The notes under the pieces: generated by a model
Databases searched by the model: none
Told to the model about the DNA's origin: nothing
What the model saw: the letters and a program-made list of their open reading frames with translations, nothing else
Translations under genes and position numbers: made by a program
Part shown: piece after piece, positions 1 through 11,281 of the stretch
Layout: each line of letters opens with the position of its first letter
Position numbering within the stretch: the first letter of the stretch is position 1
Source: Roseithermus sacchariphilus
Lineage (GTDB): Bacteria; Bacteroidota; Rhodothermia; Rhodothermales; MEBIC09517
Direction of reading: 5' to 3'
NCBI GenBank assembly: GCA_003285105.1
Contig: CP030158.1
Location: 558,001 to 622,000 of the forward strand
Length of the DNA: 64,000 nt

Positions 1-1
1 C

Positions 2-1978
2 TCCACCGGCATCGCGCAGTTCTACCGCATGCACCCGATCACGCCGAACGTGCGCCAGGTGGACGTCTTCAACGGCTACACGGCGGCGGCCGGGCATTTC
101 CTCTACACGGCCCGCGCCTTCCCCCGGGCCTACTGGAACCGCGCCGCCCTCATCAACGAACCCACCGGCCACCTGCTCGCACGCGCCTGGCTGGAGGCCG
201 ACGGCGCCGGCTTCCGCGCCGAGGACGGCGGCTCGCTGCTCGCCAGCGCCGACGAGTGGGTCTCCCCGGTCCATGCGCAGGTGGGGCCCGACGGGGCCGT
301 GTGGGTGCTGGACTGGTACAACTTCATCGTCCAGCACAACCCCACCCCGGAGGGCTTCGAGACGGGCGAGGGCAATGCCTACGTGACGGACCTGCGCGAC
401 CGCTCGCACGGCCGCATCTACCGCATCGTCTACCGGGAGGCACCGCCCTACCAGCCGCGCTCGCTCAGCAAGGACGACCCCGAGGGGCTGCTGGATGCAC
501 TCGATGCGGACAATATGTTCTGGCGGCTCACGGCGCAGCGTCTGCTCGTCGAACGTGGCGAGACCGACGTGGCCGAAGCCCTCATCGAGCGGGTCGGCGC
601 GCGGCGCATGGATGCGCTGGGCCTCGACGGCGGGGCCCTGCACGCCCTCTGGACGCTGCACGGACTGGGTTTGCTGGACGGATCGCACCCGGACGCCCTG
701 GAGACGGCCATCCGGGCCCTGCGCCACCCCGCCGCCGGCGTACGCAAGGCGGCCGCCCAGGTGCTGCCTCGCACCGCCGAAGCGCGGGATGCCCTGCTCG
801 ACGCCGGCCTCCTCCGCGACCCGGACCTCCACACCCGCCTTGCCGCGCTGCTGGTCCTGGCGGAGATGCCGGCCTCCACCGAAGCCGGCGAGCAACTCTA
901 CGCCGCCAGCACCGACGCCGACGTCTATGGCGACCGCTGGCTCGCCCAGGCGCTCTACATCGCCGCAGCGGCCCACCCCGACGGGTTCCTCGCCGCCTAC
1001 CGGGCCGACCCCCGCGCCCTCCCGCCCGACGCCCTGCCGCCGGCCCTGCGTGGCTCGTCCGGGCCGGCCGCCTGGCAGGACCTGCCGCGCTCACAGGTCG
1101 AAACGTGGCCGACGATGCCGCTGCCCGGCCGCTGGGAGGGCCAGGGCCTGCCGGATCTGGACGGCTATGTCTGGTTCATCCGCACCGTGGACGGCACGGC
1201 CGCCGGCACCGCCACACTCCACCTCGGCATGATCGACGACAATGAGACGACCTGGGTCAACGGCGTGCAGGTCGGCGCAACCGACGGCTGGGGCGAATCG
1301 CGCTCCTACACCATCCCCGCCTCGGTCTGGCGCACCGGCACGAACGTCATTGCCGTGCGGGTACACGACCGCAGCGGTGGAGGCGGCTTCCACGGCGACC
1401 CGGCCGCGATGCGCGTCGTGCAGGCGGACGGCTCGGCGCTGCCGCTGGCCGGCCCCTGGCACTACCGGGTCGAACGCCAGACCAACGCGCCCGTCGAGTA
1501 CACCCGCCCCGGCGAACTCGCGGCGCACGTGGCGTACCACTACGGCGGACCGGCTCGCCCCCTCGCCGACACCGCCGAAGCCGAAACGCCTGACCAGACC
1601 ATCACCCTGCGGGCCGTCCGCCAGCAGATCGCCTTCGACCAGACCGAGCTGACCGTCCAGGCCGGGGCGCTCGTGGAGATCGTCTTCGTCAACGACGACC
1701 TGATGCAACACAACGTCGTGATCGCCCGCCCGGGTATGCTGGACGAGGTGGGCGCAGCCGCCGACGCCCTGGCGCAGTCACCGGGCGGCGCCGAGCAGCA
1801 GTACGTGCCGCGCATTCCCGGTGTGATCGCCGCGTCGGACCTGGTGGATCCCGGCCAGACCGTGCGCATTCGCTTCCGCGTGCCGGAAGAACCCGGAGCG
1901 TACGTCTACGTCTGCACCTTCCCCGGTCACTGGCGCACCATGAACGGCGTCCTCAACGTCATACCGGCCACATCCTGA
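2..1978 (+). CDS. PVC-type HEAT-repeat protein with C-terminal azurin-like copper domain (5' end outside window)
   Basis: The reading frame enters open from the left edge; the ATG at 29 is internal. What is visible is the tail of a membrane-bound-dehydrogenase-like (sorbosone/glucose dehydrogenase type) propeller (VWVLDWYNFIVQHNP, SHGRIYRIVY), then HEAT-like repeats (about 480-1000), a galactose-binding-like beta-sandwich (about 1140-1430), and a cupredoxin domain at the end. The cupredoxin has a His in MQHNVV (codon 1709) and the spacing Cys-x4-His-x3-Met (codons 1913, 1928, 1940), which exactly matches the type 1 copper loop of azurin. It is probably an exported redox enzyme that passes electrons to its own blue-copper domain. 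A second family member at 31.3 kb carries a cytochrome c motif in the equivalent place. The substrate is unknown. Confidence 0.85.
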   Translation, partial: STGIAQFYRMHPITPNVRQVDVFNGYTAAAGHFLYTARAFPRAYWNRAALINEPTGHLLARAWLEADGAGFRAEDGGSLLASADEWVSPVHAQVGPDGAVWVLDWYNFIVQHNPTPEGFETGEGNAYVTDLRDRSHGRIYRIVYREAPPYQPRSLSKDDPEGLLDALDADNMFWRLTAQRLLVERGETDVAEALIERVGARRMDALGLDGGALHALWTLHGLGLLDGSHPDALETAIRALRHPAAGVRKAAAQVLPRTAEARDALLDAGLLRDPDLHTRLAALLVLAEMPASTEAGEQLYAASTDADVYGDRWLAQALYIAAAAHPDGFLAAYRADPRALPPDALPPALRGSSGPAAWQDLPRSQVETWPTMPLPGRWEGQGLPDLDGYVWFIRTVDGTAAGTATLHLGMIDDNETTWVNGVQVGATDGWGESRSYTIPASVWRTGTNVIAVRVHDRSGGGGFHGDPAAMRVVQADGSALPLAGPWHYRVERQTNAPVEYTRPGELAAHVAYHYGGPARPLADTAEAETPDQTITLRAVRQQIAFDQTELTVQAGALVEIVFVNDDLMQHNVVIARPGMLDEVGAAADALAQSPGGAEQQYVPRIPGVIAASDLVDPGQTVRIRFRVPEEPGAYVYVCTFPGHWRTMNGVLNVIPATS

Positions 1979-2060
1979 CGCGGGAGGTCTGAGACGGGAG
2001 GCTGCCGGCCGTTGGCCCCCGGCTCCCCGCCGGCAGCCGGGGCCCCCTCAGTTCGCCCCC

Positions 2061-2444
2061 TCAGTTCGAGGCCGCGCGGAGGTTGAAGCGAGGGATGGTG
2101 GCCCGGAAGCGGGAGCCGTTGGGGCGCTGCATCAGGTAATTCCCCTCCATGTTTCCTTCGAACGTGGTGAGGATACAGTAGCTGCTGTATTCGTGCACCC
2201 CGCCGGGGGCAATGACGGGCTGCACGCCCACCACGCCGTCGCCCTGCACCTCCTGCACCCGCCCCGTGGCGTCACGAATGAGCCAGTGACGACGCAGAAG
2301 TTGCACTTCCTGGTCCCCCTGGTTCTCGATCCGTACGAAATATCCGAAGACGAACCGCCTGTTCAGAAGGTCCGAGCGGTCGTCCAGGTAGACCGGACGA
2401 ACCGTGACCTCGATGCCTTCGGTCATAGCGATGTAGGGAATCAT
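2061..2444 (-). CDS. apaG: ApaG domain protein
   Basis: A 127-residue protein covering the whole ApaG/DUF525 family: VTVRPVYLDD near the start, FGYFVRIENQG, the RRHWLIRDATG strand and the EYSSYCILTTFEGNMEGNY core. The fold is an immunoglobulin-like beta-sandwich. In enterobacteria apaG is linked to cobalt resistance and magnesium efflux; the biochemical role is unsettled. A GTG ten codons upstream (2474) is possible, but the ATG starting MIPYIAMTEG fits the family length. It stands alone here, reading toward the PVC-type gene and after the BtpA-family gene on the same strand. Confidence 0.9.
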   Translation of the reverse strand: MIPYIAMTEGIEVTVRPVYLDDRSDLLNRRFVFGYFVRIENQGDQEVQLLRRHWLIRDATGRVQEVQGDGVVGVQPVIAPGGVHEYSSYCILTTFEGNMEGNYLMQRPNGSRFRATIPRFNLRAASN

Positions 2445-2522
2445 GGGAGCACCTGATCGAGGATGGTAAAACACCGCATGGCGGCCTCGTTTGAAGCAGA
2501 GGCCGGGCGCCGTCCACCGGGG

Positions 2523-3365
2523 TCAATTGGGCGGGAGCGCGGCCTGATGCGCCGCGCGAGCCTGTTCGGCAGCGGCCACCATGCGTTCGACCCGCTCGCA
2601 GCACACGGGCGCATTCCAGCGCCCTCCCTCCTTGAGGGCGCTGCCGACGATGAACCCGTCCACCCACGGGAACAGGGCGCGCAGGTTCTCCGGCGTCGTA
2701 CCGCTCCCCACGAACAGGGGCACCTCCGTCACGCTCCGCACGGCCTCCAGGTCGGCCGGCGTCGGGGGCTCGCCGGTGTGCCCCCCCGTGACGACGACGG
2801 CGTCGGCCCGGTGCAGCGCCATGCCGCGGGCGAGATCGGCCAGCGAGAGGTCGGCCGTCCAGGCGTGCGCGGCGTGCTTCTTACGGACGTCGGCCAGGAC
2901 GGGGATGTGATCGGCTCCGATCTGGTGGCGGTAGCGCACCGTCGTCCCGGCCGAGGCGTCGGCGATGCCCTTGTCGGCCACGTGGGCATGGGTCCAGCCC
3001 TCCGCCCGGATGAAATCACACCCGGCGGCCAGCGCCACGGCCAGCGCCGTCCGGTTGCCCTGGAAGAGCACCTGCACACCCACCGGCACCCGGCCGGCCC
3101 GGCGCTTGACGGCGTGGGCCACCCGCGTCATGAACGCGGCCACCTCCGGCCCCATCTCGCGCTCGTGCACACAGGGGAAGTCGTGCATGTTCTCCACCAG
3201 GATCCCATCGACGCCGGCGCCGAGGTAGACCTCGGCTTCGGCCACGGCACGGTCCACGGCGCTGTCGACACAGACGAATCCGGGAACGCCCGGGCTCGGC
3301 CCGGTATGGATCATGGCGATCACCGGGCGGGGCTTTTCGAAGAGCGCACGAACGTCGGCAGGCAT
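2523..3365 (-). CDS. BtpA-family TIM-barrel protein
   Basis: A 280-residue protein matching the BtpA/SgcQ family from end to end: PVIAMIHTGPSPG near the N-terminus, DGILVENMHDFPC, GCDFIRAEGWTHAHV, and a phosphate-binding-type C-terminal part with VTGGHTGEPPTP and PLFVGSGTTPEN. Cyanobacterial BtpA is needed to stabilise photosystem I, but the family is broad and includes homologues beside sugar and nucleoside genes; this is a non-photosynthetic context. The start MPADVRALFEKP was chosen because the open frame upstream (to 4070) runs antisense into cysI and has no family similarity. It is divergent from the sulfate-assimilation operon. Confidence 0.85.
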   Translation of the reverse strand: MPADVRALFEKPRPVIAMIHTGPSPGVPGFVCVDSAVDRAVAEAEVYLGAGVDGILVENMHDFPCVHEREMGPEVAAFMTRVAHAVKRRAGRVPVGVQVLFQGNRTALAVALAAGCDFIRAEGWTHAHVADKGIADASAGTTVRYRHQIGADHIPVLADVRKKHAAHAWTADLSLADLARGMALHRADAVVVTGGHTGEPPTPADLEAVRSVTEVPLFVGSGTTPENLRALFPWVDGFIVGSALKEGGRWNAPVCCERVERMVAAAEQARAAHQAALPPN

Positions 3366-3843
3366 GGATCTGGCACCCGGCTCGGCTCCTGGGTGGGGGG
3401 CGGCAGCGGGCCGCCGAACGGGGAGGTTAACCGGAGGTCCCGAGGGCGGTTCCACGGTCCGCCCGGTCACAGAAGCGCTTTCCTTTACCATTTCTTCATC
3501 GATCTTCCCGTATGGGGCTTGCCTGAGGCCCTCTCTGCCATTATCATTTCGACTCGACATGGTTACCCGCTCCTCCATAGCGCCCGTTGGCCTGCCCCGC
3601 CAGGTCTGTTGCATGTGTCTCTGTGACGGCATGTGTATGTGTTGCTGCGACGCATACGCTTCCGCCTGTACCCGCATGGGACACGCCGGCGCTCTCCGGG
3701 GCTCAGGTACCTGACACCAGCCCCTCGACCCTCCCGGGTCCCGCTCTCGAGCCCGCTCCCCTGCCACAGGCGAGCGGGCTTTTTTTGTATCCCGCTTTTG
3801 TATCCCGCTGCCCTCGACGATCACCGCACCCCTCTGGCCCCTC
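3366..3843. other. 478-bp intergenic region between divergent btpA-like gene and cysI
   Basis: No convincing gene. It must hold the promoters of both divergent units. The right part contains an inverted repeat GGGGCT (3698-3703) / AGCCCC (3719-3724) enclosing the palindrome CAGGTACCTG, directly followed by a perfect intrinsic terminator (separate entry) 57 bases before the cysI start. A structured leader ending in a terminator would be a natural attenuator, but I could not match it to a known SAM or other riboswitch consensus. Confidence 0.5.
3750..3786 (+). terminator. Intrinsic terminator upstream of cysI (possible attenuator)
   Basis: A perfect 9-bp stem, AGCCCGCTC (3750-3758) with GAGCGGGCT (3772-3780), a 13-base loop and a run of seven T (3780-3786). 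The T-run lies on the + strand side only, so it stops rightward transcripts although no rightward gene precedes it. That position, inside the 5' leader of the sulfate-assimilation operon, suggests conditional termination or a small leader RNA. Confidence 0.7.
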
Positions 3844-5626
3844 ATGGCAAAGACCCCTCCGCCCCCCTCCGAACCGACCGCGACCCGCAAGGTCGCCCTG
3901 CCCCCGCCCGGCCTTCGGAAGCCCGGTGGCCCACCGGCCGGGCGCCAGAAGCCGTCCAAGACCGGCCTCGAAACCATCAAGGTCGAGAGCCGGGCCCTGC
4001 GCGGCCGTCTGGCCGAAGACCTGGCCGCCGACACCGACGCCTTCGACGAAGCCGGCAAACAGCTGCTCAAGTTCCACGGCGTCTATCAACAGGACGACCG
4101 CGACCGCCGCGCTGACGGACGGCACTACATGTTCATGGTCCGGTCCCGCATCCCCGGCGGGACGCTCACGGCCGAGCAGTACCTGGCGCACGACACCATT
4201 GCCGACGCCTATGCCAACGGCACGCTGCGCATCACCACCCGGCAGGGCATCCAGTTCCACGGGATCCTCAAGGGGGACCTCAAGCCGGCGATCCGCGCCA
4301 TCAACGACGCGCTGGTGACGACGCTGGCCGCCTGCGGCGACGTCGTCCGCAACGTGATGTGCTGCCCGCTGCACACGGCCGACCCCGTCCGCCGGGAGGT
4401 CCAGGCCGTCACCGTGCGCCTGGCCGAGGCCGTGCTGCCCCGCACGCGCGCCTACCACGAGATCTGGCTGAACGGGGAGAAGGTGTACAGCAACGAGCCC
4501 GAACCCGAGCCGGACCCGCTGTACGGCCCGGCCTACCTCCCGCGCAAGTTCAAGATCGGCGTGGCGCCGCCCGGCGACAACTGCGTCGACCTCTACACGC
4601 AGGACGTCGGCCTGCTCGCCGTGGCCGAAGAAGGCCGGCTGCTCGGCTTCAACGTGCTCGTCGGGGGCGGGCTCGGCATGACGCACAAACGCCCGGAGAC
4701 CTTCCCGCGGCTGGCCGACGCGCTGGCGTTCGTCCCCACCGACGAGGTGATCCCGGTGGTACGGGCCATCATCGAGGTGCAGCGGGACCATGGCGACCGC
4801 ACCAACCGCCGCCATGCCCGCATGAAGTACCTCATCCACGACTGGGGGCTCGACCGCTTCCGCAAGGCCGTCGAGCAGCGTCTGGGCGCCTCCCTGGCCC
4901 CGCCGCGCCAGACCCCGCCGCTGGCGCTGGACCTGCACCTGGGCTGGCAGGATCAGGGAGACGGCCGCTGGACCTTCGGCCTCTCGGTGGAGAACGGACG
5001 GATCAAGGACGAGGGCTCGCTGCGCCTCAAGAGCGGCCTGCGCCACCTGGTCGAGACGCTGCGGCCCGGCGTGCACCTGACGCCCAACCACGACGTGCTG
5101 CTGACCGACATCGACGAGGCGGACCGGCCCACCGTGGAGACCATCCTGGAGGCCTACGGCATCCCGCACCCGGACGCCCTCTCCCACGCACGCCGGCTGT
5201 CCATGGCCTGCCCTGCCATGCCTACGTGCGGCCTGGCCATCGCCGAGTCGGAGCGCGTCATGCCTTCGGTGATCGACGCGCTGGAAGCCGAGCTGGACGC
5301 GCTCGGCCTGGCCGACGAGGAGATCACGGTGCGGATGACGGGATGCCCCAACGGCTGCGCCCGGCCCTACGTGGCGGACATCGGCTTCGTCGGACGCTCC
5401 CTGAACCGCTATACCCTCTTCCTCGGCGGACGCGCCGACGGCACCCGCCTGAACGAACCCTTCGAAGACCTGGTGCCGCTGGAAGACCTCGTCCCGACGA
5501 TCCGGCCGCTCCTGGTCTACTACCGGGACGAACGCGCCCCCGGCGAATCGTTCGGCGACTTCTGCCATCGGGTGGGCATGGACGCCCTGCGCCGCGCCAG
5601 GACCCTTGCCACCAGCCAGGCCGACC

Positions 5627-5637
<11 letters not shown>
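3844..5637 (+). CDS. cysI: Assimilatory sulfite (nitrite/sulfite) reductase hemoprotein
   Basis: A 597-residue siroheme/[4Fe-4S] reductase. It shows the duplicated ferredoxin-like halves (RITTRQGIQFHG; FKIGVAPPGDNCVDLYTQDVG) and the cluster-binding cysteines Cys456-x5-Cys462 (ACPAMPTCG) and Cys501-x3-Cys505 (MTGCPNGC). It reduces sulfite to sulfide in six electrons in the cytoplasm. The downstream cobA, cysH and precorrin-2 dehydrogenase genes make an assimilatory sulfite role much more likely than nitrite. The first 35 or so residues are a Pro-rich extension. No flavoprotein (cysJ) is present, so the electron donor could be ferredoxin, but this is inference. The stop overlaps cobA by 11 bases. 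Confidence 0.92.
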
Positions 5638-6484
<847 letters not shown>

Positions 6485-7217
6485 CTGGACCCCCGATGCC
6501 CTGCAGGCTGCCAGCCAGAACCTCAGGGACGCTTCGCCCCGCACCATCCTGCAGTGGGCCTTCGAGCAATGGGCGCCCGACCTGGTCATGGCCACCGGAT
6601 TCGGCCCCTCCGGGGTCGTCCTGATGCATCAGGTGGCCCAGCTGCGCCCGGAGACTACCATCTTCTACCTGGACACCGACCTGCTCTTCCCCGAGACCCT
6701 GGCCCTGCGCGACCGGCTGGCCGAACGCCTGGGCCTGACCTTCACCCGCATCCACAGCGGGCTCTCGCTGGAGGAACAGGCGCAGACGCACGGCCCCGAG
6801 CTGTGGCGGCGCGACCCGAACCAGTGCTGCTTCCTGCGCAAGGTGCAACCCCTGCGCCGCTTCCTGGCCGACAAGCCCGCCTGGATCACCGGCATCCGCC
6901 GCGACCAGGCGGACACGCGCGCCCGGGCCGAGGTGGTGGAGTGGGATCGCGCCCACCAGCTCGTCAAGATCAACCCCCTGGCGCACTGGACGGAGGACAT
7001 GGTCTGGGGCTACATCCACCTGCACGACCTGCCCTACAACGAGCTGCACGACCGGGGTTATCCCAGCCTCGGATGCCTGCCCTGCACCCGCCCCGTCGCG
7101 CCCGGGGAACACCCCCGCAACGGCCGCTGGGCCGGCCACCGCAAAACCGAATGTGGCATTCACCTGCAACCCGAGACGACCTGACCCGCCCCCTCCACGC
7201 CCATAGCCGCCAGCCCG

Positions 7218-7922
7218 ATGAACGTCTACCCCATCTTTCTGAACGACCTCGAAGGACGGCGGTGCGTCGTCTTTGGCGGAGGCCACGAAGGCGAGCGCAA
7301 GGCCCGCGAGTTGCTGGACCTGGGGGCGGCCGTGGTGCTGATCAGCCCGGAGGCCACCGCCCCGCTCCAGGACCTGGCGGCCGCCGGGCGGCTGACCTGG
7401 CTCCGCCGCACGTACCGGCCCGGCGACCTGCAGGACGCCTTCCTGACCATCGTCTCCGAAACGAACCCGGAGGCGACGGCCCCGATCTGGGAGGAAGCCC
7501 GGGCGCGGAACGTGCTGATCAACGCGATGGACGACGTCCCGCATTGCACCTTCGTGGCCGGGTCGGTGGTGCGCCAGGGGCCGCTGGTGCTGTCCATCTC
7601 GACGAGCGGCTGCGCCCCGGCGCTGTCGGTCCGCCTGCGGCAACGCTTCGAGCGCGAATTCGGCCCGGCCTACGCCCGCTTCCTGCACTGGATGCGCGCC
7701 CTCCGCGAACCCATGGCCACCCACATCCCGGACTTCGAAACCCGCCGCGCCCGGTGGTATGCCCTCGTCGATGGGGACATCCTCGACCTGCTCGCCGCAG
7801 GACGCGAACAAGAGGCCTATGACCGCCTCGTCTCGATCGTCGGACCGGAGGTGGCCGCCGCGCTGTCCCCGGCTGAGGCACCGGCCGAAGCGACGGCCGA
7901 AGCGACGGCCGATCTCCCCTGA
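7218..7922 (+). CDS. Precorrin-2 dehydrogenase / sirohydrochlorin ferrochelatase (CysG N-terminal/Met8 type)
   Basis: A 234-residue protein with an NAD-binding Rossmann start (RCVVFGGGHEGERKAREL), FVAGSVVRQGPLVLSISTSG in the middle and a dimerisation/chelatase tail (SVRLRQRFEREFG). This is the layout of Met8 and of the N-terminal half of CysG. It oxidises precorrin-2 to sirohydrochlorin and may insert iron, finishing siroheme after CobA. The C-terminal 20 residues are Ala/Glu-rich filler (AEAPAEATAEATAD). It is the last gene of the sulfite-reductase operon, 33 bases after cysH. Confidence 0.9.
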   Translation: MNVYPIFLNDLEGRRCVVFGGGHEGERKARELLDLGAAVVLISPEATAPLQDLAAAGRLTWLRRTYRPGDLQDAFLTIVSETNPEATAPIWEEARARNVLINAMDDVPHCTFVAGSVVRQGPLVLSISTSGCAPALSVRLRQRFEREFGPAYARFLHWMRALREPMATHIPDFETRRARWYALVDGDILDLLAAGREQEAYDRLVSIVGPEVAAALSPAEAPAEATAEATADLP

Positions 7923-8067
7923 TTCCGTGCCCGTCCCGCCCCCGGCGGCAACGCGGCCGGCATGAATCAACCCGGCGCTTCCGGCGTTGGTACGTTCGTG
8001 CCCGGCCGGCCCGGGTACGTTTCCCACTCCGAAGCCCTGCGCGCCCACGTCCGCGCCCCTGCGCCTC

Positions 8068-9933
8068 ATGAGCCTACCCACCTCCCAGAAACCCGTCCAG
8101 ACGATCCCGGAAGCCACCATCCTCTTTGCCGGCGACTCCGGTGACGGGATGCAGCTGACGGGATCGCAGTTCACGCTGGCCACGGCGCTGGCCCGCAACG
8201 ACCTCGCCACGCTGCCCGACTTCCCGGCCGAGATCCGGGCGCCGGCCGGCACCACCTACGGCGTCAGCGGCTTCCAGCTGCGCTTCGGCTCGGAGCACGT
8301 CCGCACCCCCGGCGACGAAGTCGACCTGCTCGTGGCGATGAACCCGGCCGCGCTGAAGGTCCACCTGCCGCGGGTTCGGCCGGAAGGCGCCATCATCGTC
8401 AACGCAGACGCCTTCACGAAGCGCGACCTGGAGCTGGCCGGCTACGACCACAACCCCCTCGAAAACGGCTCGCTGGCCTCCTACCGCGTCTTCGAAGTGC
8501 CCCTCACGACGATGACCCGGGAGGCGCTCAAGGACTCCGGCCTGAACCAGAAGGAGATCGACCGGAGCAAGAACATGTTCGCGCTCGGCCTGGCCCTCTG
8601 GCTCTACTCGCGCCCGATGCAACCGGCGCTCGACTGGATCGAGCAGAAGTTCGGCAAGAAGCCGGAGATCCGCGACGCCAACATCCATCTGCTCAAGAAG
8701 GGCTACCACTTCGGCGAGACGACCGAGGACTTCGTGGTCCGGTACGAGGTGCGCCCGGCCCGGCTGCAGCCCGGCACGTACCGCGCCATCCGCGGGGCGC
8801 AGGCGCTGGCCTTCGGGCTCGTCGCCGCCAGCCAGAAAAGCGGGCTACCCATCTTCTACGGCTCCTACCCGATCACGCCGGCCTCGGACATCCTGCACGA
8901 GCTGAGCCGGCTGAAGACCTTCGGCGTCATGACCTTCCAGGCCGAGGACGAGATCGCCGCCGTCGGCGCGGCGCTGGGGGCCAGCTTCGGCGGCGCCCTC
9001 GGGGTGACGGCCACCAGCGGCCCCGGCATCGCCCTCAAGGGCGAGACGCTCGGGCTGGCCGTGATGACCGAGCTGCCGCTGGTGGTCATCAACATGCAGC
9101 GCGGCGGCCCCTCCACGGGCCTGCCCACCAAGACCGAGCAGAGCGACCTGCTGCAGGCCCTCTACGGCCGCAACGGCGAAGCGCCGATGCCCGTCATCGC
9201 CGCCAGCACCCCGGGCGACTGCTTCGACGCCGCCTTCGAGGCGTGCCGCATCGCCCTCACCTACATGACTCCCGTCATCCTGCTGGCCGACGGCTACCTG
9301 GGCACCGGCGCCGAACCCTGGCGCATCCCCCGCACCGCCGACCTGCCGGACATCCCCGTCTCCTTCGTCACGAAGCCCAACCACACGGCCAACGGCACCG
9401 CCCGTTTCCTCCCCTACGTGCGCGACGAGCAGACGCTCGCACGGCCCTGGGCGCGGCCGGGCACGCCGGGCCTCGAACACCGCCTCGGCGGCCTGGAGAA
9501 GCAGCACGAGACGGGCAACGTCTCCTACGACCCGGCCAACCACGAATACATGACCCGCCTCCGCGCCGAGAAGGTCGAGCGCGTGGCCCGGGATCTGCCG
9601 CCGACGCCCCTCTTCGGGGACCCCGCGGGCGACCTGCTCGTGATCGGCTGGGGGTCGACGCGCGGCAGCATCGAAGCCGCCGTCCAGCGCGCCCGCGAGC
9701 GGGGCCTGAAGGTGAGCAGCCTGCACCTGCGCTACCTCAACCCCCTCCCGCCCGACCTGCCCGAGATCTTCGCGCGGTTCGACCGCCTGCTGGTGCCGGA
9801 GATCAACAACGGCCAGCTCGTGCGCGTCCTGCGCGAGCGCTACCTGTTGCCCTTCATCCCGCTCAACAAGATCCAGGGCCTGCCCTTCCGCGCCGCCGAG
9901 ATCGAGCAGGCCATCCTCGACCTGCTGGCCTGA
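8068..9933 (+). CDS. korA: 2-oxoacid:ferredoxin oxidoreductase, fused gamma-alpha subunit (KorA type)
   Basis: A 621-residue protein. The gamma domain comes first (ILFAGDSGDGMQLTGSQ; FPAEIRAPAGTTYGVSGFQ), then the alpha pyrimidine-binding domain (YGSYPITPASDILHELS; FQAEDEIAAVGAALGAS; ATSGPGIALKGETLGLA), then the transketolase C-terminal-like domain. With KorB it oxidatively decarboxylates a 2-oxoacid, most likely 2-oxoglutarate, to the acyl-CoA while reducing ferredoxin. The ATG at 8068 (MSLPTSQKPVQ) is favoured over 7987, which adds a low-complexity leader. It sits 61 bases upstream of korB. The exact substrate cannot be read from sequence alone. Confidence 0.9.
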   Translation: MSLPTSQKPVQTIPEATILFAGDSGDGMQLTGSQFTLATALARNDLATLPDFPAEIRAPAGTTYGVSGFQLRFGSEHVRTPGDEVDLLVAMNPAALKVHLPRVRPEGAIIVNADAFTKRDLELAGYDHNPLENGSLASYRVFEVPLTTMTREALKDSGLNQKEIDRSKNMFALGLALWLYSRPMQPALDWIEQKFGKKPEIRDANIHLLKKGYHFGETTEDFVVRYEVRPARLQPGTYRAIRGAQALAFGLVAASQKSGLPIFYGSYPITPASDILHELSRLKTFGVMTFQAEDEIAAVGAALGASFGGALGVTATSGPGIALKGETLGLAVMTELPLVVINMQRGGPSTGLPTKTEQSDLLQALYGRNGEAPMPVIAASTPGDCFDAAFEACRIALTYMTPVILLADGYLGTGAEPWRIPRTADLPDIPVSFVTKPNHTANGTARFLPYVRDEQTLARPWARPGTPGLEHRLGGLEKQHETGNVSYDPANHEYMTRLRAEKVERVARDLPPTPLFGDPAGDLLVIGWGSTRGSIEAAVQRARERGLKVSSLHLRYLNPLPPDLPEIFARFDRLLVPEINNGQLVRVLRERYLLPFIPLNKIQGLPFRAAEIEQAILDLLA

Positions 9934-9994
9934 GGCCCCACGCCCGCCGCTCCCCCTGTCTTCCGTCGCATCGACGGCCTACCGAGATCGTCCC

Positions 9995-11173
<1,179 letters not shown>

Positions 11174-11281
11174 GGCGGGAGGCTGCCGGCCGGGGGCTCC
11201 GGGCTCCCGGGGTGTCGGCGGCTGTCCTTTCTGCGGCGGAGCGCGTAGTTTCGAGCTTCTCTGCCACGTTTCTGCCGCCGC

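Noticed and set aside
3690-3790. SAM-I or cobalamin riboswitch before cysI
   Set aside because: The conserved consensus blocks of these classes were not recognisable on either strand; only an unclassified structured leader is claimed.
3366-4070. Long N-terminal extension of the BtpA-family gene antisense to cysI
   Set aside because: The extra 235 codons have no family similarity, include antisense of the cysI start, and the family start MPADVRALF gives the normal length.
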